Shown here: one piece after another, positions 59,891 through 64,000 of the stretch
Position numbering within the stretch: the stretch's first letter is position 1
Layout of the letters: each line of letters starts with the position of its first letter
Assembly (NCBI GenBank): GCA_012295275.1
Contig: CM022672.1
Location: forward strand, 7,876,884-7,940,883
Direction of reading: 5' to 3'
Length of the DNA: 64,000 nucleotides
DNA from: Chrysomallon squamiferum
Lineage: Eukaryota > Mollusca > Gastropoda > Neomphalida > Peltospiridae
Program-made: the position numbers and the translations under genes
Notes under the pieces: model-generated
What the model saw: the letters and a program-made list of their open reading frames with translations, nothing else
The model's database searches: none
Told to the model about the DNA's origin: nothing

Positions 59891-62614
59891 TATGATTTCA
59901 AACCATTAACAGTTAATAAAACAGCATAATATTCCTGCTATCCATTAGCTTCACATTCTGGAAAGATTTAATCTTATTATTTGAAATAATTGCTCTGAAA
60001 AAACGTCTGTATTCATCATTCAGTGCTGCTGCTGCCTTGAATATCTCCTGTTACACGTCAAATATATTTTATGCTGTAGAGAAGAAATGTGAAACTATTG
60101 TTTCCATTCTAATACTTGGTCTTTCTCGGCTACTTACTGTTTGTCCAGAAAGTACTCTCTATGACTGATGAAATAAAATGAATGTAGCATCAGTAGGAGC
60201 TGTAGGATCACAGTTAGAGAGACTGATCGTTGGCTCAGACAGATTATCACCACTGAGTTACAACCTGCTTTCACTGTTGAGAGATCAGTTTTAAGCATTA
60301 TTGTATTAATTAGGGTCTGCACCAGGAAGTTATCCCGGTGTGTGACTGCTGCTACTTTCACTGACCTGATAACTACAAGTGATGGATATTTTTACTTTAG
60401 TCATATTTGTGTATTGACAGATAATCATGTACATTGATAGCTGTAATTATTACAGGAGCTTTTGGAAATTATTTTGAATACTGTGTAATTTTTCTTAATA
60501 TATCTGTCTTTTTCTTTCTTTTTAAAAAAATCAAACAACCCCCAAAAAACAAAATCACTTCTCTTATTAACAGTTCATATAAAAATAATTATATTTCTTG
60601 TTTTAAAAATGGTTTGAATCCATACTGTATTCAAAATTACAAATTTTGAATAAAACACATTATTATTAAAATGCTTCAGAAATATTGCTCACTGCATTTA
60701 AAACATGTTACAGAATTCCTATTTGACTTTTTTTAAAATTAATTTACAAATAATTTGTCACAGATGAAAAATATCAGATTAAAATATGGATAATTGCATG
60801 TAACACAAAACTCAATTTCCTTTGAAATATTATTTGAACACATGCATGGAAACAACAATAAAATGAATTTATTTGTGTTTTGCAAATTATGTAAAAAATT
60901 CCATAGTTTAGCAGTGACTCTAAATTTAATAACAAAACCAAATATATAAAAGAACAAATAAATTAAAAAGCAAAAAAACCAAAAACAAAACAAACACACA
61001 CACACAAAAATAAAGTAAAAAAGAGAAAGCGTGAATGTTCATAAACAAATAAATAAATATATAAATTTTTGTTTAGCACTGATTCTTTCTTCAGCAGAAT
61101 TAGGTAAGTACAAGTCAGGAATGAATTTGTTTTGAAAACTTTCTTGTGTCATTATTGTGCAGGTTGTTTTTATTTATTTATTTAATTATTAATTAATTAA
61201 TTAATATAGGGGTTACCAAATGATGCATACATGTTGCTGTTTTATGTTCTTTATACATTTTGGGCCAAACATTATACAAATATAAAAAGAGAAGTTAATA
61301 AGAAGAAAAGAAAAGAAAATATTTATAAATAGTTTATGTAAAGAATTTGTTAGTGTCTCAAACATGTAGTTATTCAGTTAATCCCTGTATTATTATAATT
61401 ATAATTATTATTATTATTTGTTGTTGTTATTTTATAATTTTATTTTTATTTAAATTATTATGGTTTGTGATTTTGGCTTTTGTTATTATTGATTATTATT
61501 TTTTAATCTATATAATATTACAAGTATATGTGCATTCTAACTTTTTCAACTAAATGTGTAAATATTACATACACTCCTTCTGAAATGTTAACTAAATACT
61601 GACTTTTTATTGCTGGTTGTTTCTTGTGTTTACTAACTTGATCATACATATATATTGATGTGTTTATCCCTGTCCAACCTTCCAAGTATCCATCTGTATT
61701 TTAGTCCTTCCTACAACAAAATGTATGAATTATTACATCAGTGGTTGAAGTGTGGTGCTTTGTATTGCATGGCTCACATTGTGCACGTAATGTTCAAAAA
61801 TAATTTACATTCTGAAATTCAGAAATGTGTGCAGTAGAATTTGCTTGTACTAAGGATTTTTCATTTGCATTCTTGGCTATCACAAAACATTTAAATGTGT
61901 TCAGTGTATAGCTAAAGTAATACGTGCCTACTAGTGATAAACAAATAAGTATTGCACACATTGATGTAAATCACTGTATTTTATTTGATTGTTTATTTAT
62001 TTTATTTATTATGTTTTCCAGAAACCTCAAAAACTTCAGATTAATTTTCAGTAGCTCATTTAAAAAATTTAAAATAGGTAAAAAGATACTGGAACTGAAT
62101 GGACAGTGAATATTACTAAAATGAATATAATTATTGATTGTGTGTTGATGTAGTTACAGTACATACAGATTTTTGCAAACTATGTTGCTGATTAAACAGA
62201 TGAGATATATAAAATCATAATTTGTAATCATTGTTTGTAAATCAGTATTTAAAAATCAAATTAATGTATTGATTAAAAAGTGATTTATTTGGATATTAAT
62301 GAATCGGCAAACATGTAGAACTGACCTCATGCTATTTAATCTGATTTCGACCAAAGAACATTCTTGTTGAATTTTTCTGCCTTTACCAAGGAATCATCTA
62401 TCTTTTAAAAAATGATTTACGAATGAATTATTTATGTATATCTCAGAATATATATTTTTATTAGAGAGTTTGTTAACTGTGTTTTTCATGCATTTATAGC
62501 AGTAGTGCTTCTTTTATCAGCAAGCACCAAAAGGATGTTTTCTTGAAACAAAAAGAAAAAAATGAAGAAACAAATCTGATGATAGGAGAGCACATACCAT
62601 TATTTTTGATAACT

Positions 62615-62730
62615 GCTAATAGGGCACTGTCTGGAATGAGAAATACCTGAAAGGGTGGCAGTGCGGGTGATTGATCATACAGCCTGTCATTCATCAAGTT
62701 AGTACAGAGTCACTGAGCTACATTACACAC
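62615..62730 (-). mobile_element. Molluscan tRNA-derived SINE, head part
   Basis: Read on the minus strand, TGTAGCTCAGTGAC resembles a pol III A box and TGATCAATCACC a B box about 55 bases on. These are followed by TATTTCTCATTCCAGACAGTGC, close to the conserved body of the same molluscan SINE family seen at 59.8 kb. Truncated after about 115 bases. Confidence 0.6.
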
Positions 62731-64000
62731 CCAGAGTGATGTCATTAATACCTGATGTCATTAATATGTGATGTGTTGTTTAATGTCATTAGCATGTCTG
62801 ACATAATGAGCTGTTGATAGCTTTATCATGCTGAATAACAATATTTACTCTATAAGTAATAAAATACATTTTAACTGAGCTAGTCACAGATGAGTCAGTA
62901 CATTTTCTGAATGGGGATAAATGTATTATAGTTTTTGTTATTTTAAATTGGTGATCAGAAGAAAATAATGATAAAGAATTCATTTTATATTTAAAAACTA
63001 ATAATGATGGTAATAATAAAACAAAATAGAGCAACAATTATAAACACAGATTTGAGCATTTGTTTGTTATTTATGTTTTTGCTTTGTAATTAGTTTCACT
63101 AACAGTCTTGAATGTTTTCTTTATTTCATTTTCATTAGTTTCACAGTTTTTATCTTTTAAAATTAAACAAGACTTTGAATAAATGAAAAATGTAGAATTA
63201 TAAAAATTTGTCCTGAGTTTTCAGCATTACTATAATTTTTAATTAATTTTTTGAAAATTTATTTCAACTTTTCTCTCTATATATACATATTATATAACTG
63301 GACAAATTGTAAACCCTTTTATTTTTATCTTTTATTTAATGCAAATATGTAATTTTGAACTTTATTTTGAAGATAGATTTAATTAAGGTTATGGAAGTAA
63401 TTCATTATACACTTGAAATGTAGGCAGTCCAGCTTATTCAAATATATTACAACAATATGATAACAAAAATATATTCTTTTGTATAAATAATAATTTATTT
63501 AAAATAAAAAACTGAAGGATTTATAATAATTAATACTGACTTATTTAACAACTGTTTCAATAATAAACAACATCTTTTTTTTTCTTCCAACCTATCCTCA
63601 ATCTTAGAATTTATTTTCTGTTATAAAAGTTTTATTTGGTTAGTAACAAGAACAAATTTACCTTCCTTATTACTTTGTTCTTTTCCTTTTATTGCAAATC
63701 AGGGCACTACTGGTAATAACAGGGAAACTTTTATGTTGAAATAATTTTTATCCTGGAAGACTGAACAGTTTCACATAATAACAAATTTGTTCTTGTATTA
63801 ACTTCTGTGTTTGGTGTGTATCCAGATGTATTTGTACTTCCTGTGTGTTGTAGATCAAGTTTTCTGTGTTGTTCTGCTTCATTGGTTATGAGTTAAAACG
63901 ATACTAAAGTTCAGCTTAAATACTGCATGACTTTTTTTATGTGTGTGTGTGTGTGATTTACGTCATAACTGTTAACTGATCTGTGATAATCTAATACAGT

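Larger units (their letters stand above)
59639..64000 (+). other. Intron after TKS exon 5, running off the window
   Basis: AT-rich, with two SINE fragments and simple repeats. A 41-codon frame at 60179-60304 looks mildly coding but has no splice support. The SH3-domain exons are not here. Confidence 0.55.

Noticed and set aside
60134-60361. Frames on both strands near 60.2 kb
   Set aside because: No acceptor or donor pairs with TKS exon 5 in phase, and no SH3 motif (ALYDY-like) is present.

Overview
The window is eukaryotic nuclear DNA. It is very AT-rich, genes are split into short exons with GT/AG introns, and the sequence between them is full of microsatellites and transposon remnants. 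A spiralian, most probably a mollusc, fits best. The gene set is metazoan (RGS12-type, SSNA1, SLC16, TKS/SH3PXD2, a CARD adaptor), and several short copies resemble, from memory, a tRNA-derived SINE common in molluscs. The species cannot be told from the sequence.

Layout. 1-11.8 kb: gene-poor and AT-rich, with only weak minus-strand exon candidates. 11.8-14.5 kb (minus): two large exons encoding the PDZ and PTB domains of an RGS12 homologue. A phase-compatible upstream coding exon lies at 20.6-20.8 kb; the RGS, Ras-binding and GoLoco parts were not found. 24.9-29.7 kb (plus): a complete three-exon gene for a 171-residue CARD protein. 33.1-35.2 kb (minus): a complete three-exon SSNA1 gene, convergent with the CARD gene. 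35.5-46.9 kb: a transposon and satellite zone with a cluster of a second SINE-like repeat, pogo/Tigger-like remnants and a few coding-looking islands I cannot name. 46.9-48.3 kb: a more CpG-rich stretch with a perfect 18-bp hairpin and a possible two-exon micro-gene. 48.7-51.7 kb (plus): a complete five-exon SLC16 monocarboxylate-transporter-like gene of 484 codons. 54.2-59.6 kb (plus): the first five coding exons, covering the whole PX domain, of a TKS (SH3PXD2) scaffold gene that runs off the right edge; its first intron holds a decayed Tigger element with terminal inverted repeats.

The genes are ordinary neighbours, not an operon or a defence island. Functions range over G-protein signalling, apoptosis or innate adaptor signalling, centriole/cilium microtubules, metabolite transport and podosome/NADPH-oxidase scaffolding. 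Every splice junction given for the named genes was checked for GT/AG and phase. I found no convincing new biological system. The best leads are the stand-alone CARD protein, several splice-compatible coding islands without a recognised family, the perfect hairpin, and the expanding 19-residue repeat in the transporter loop.
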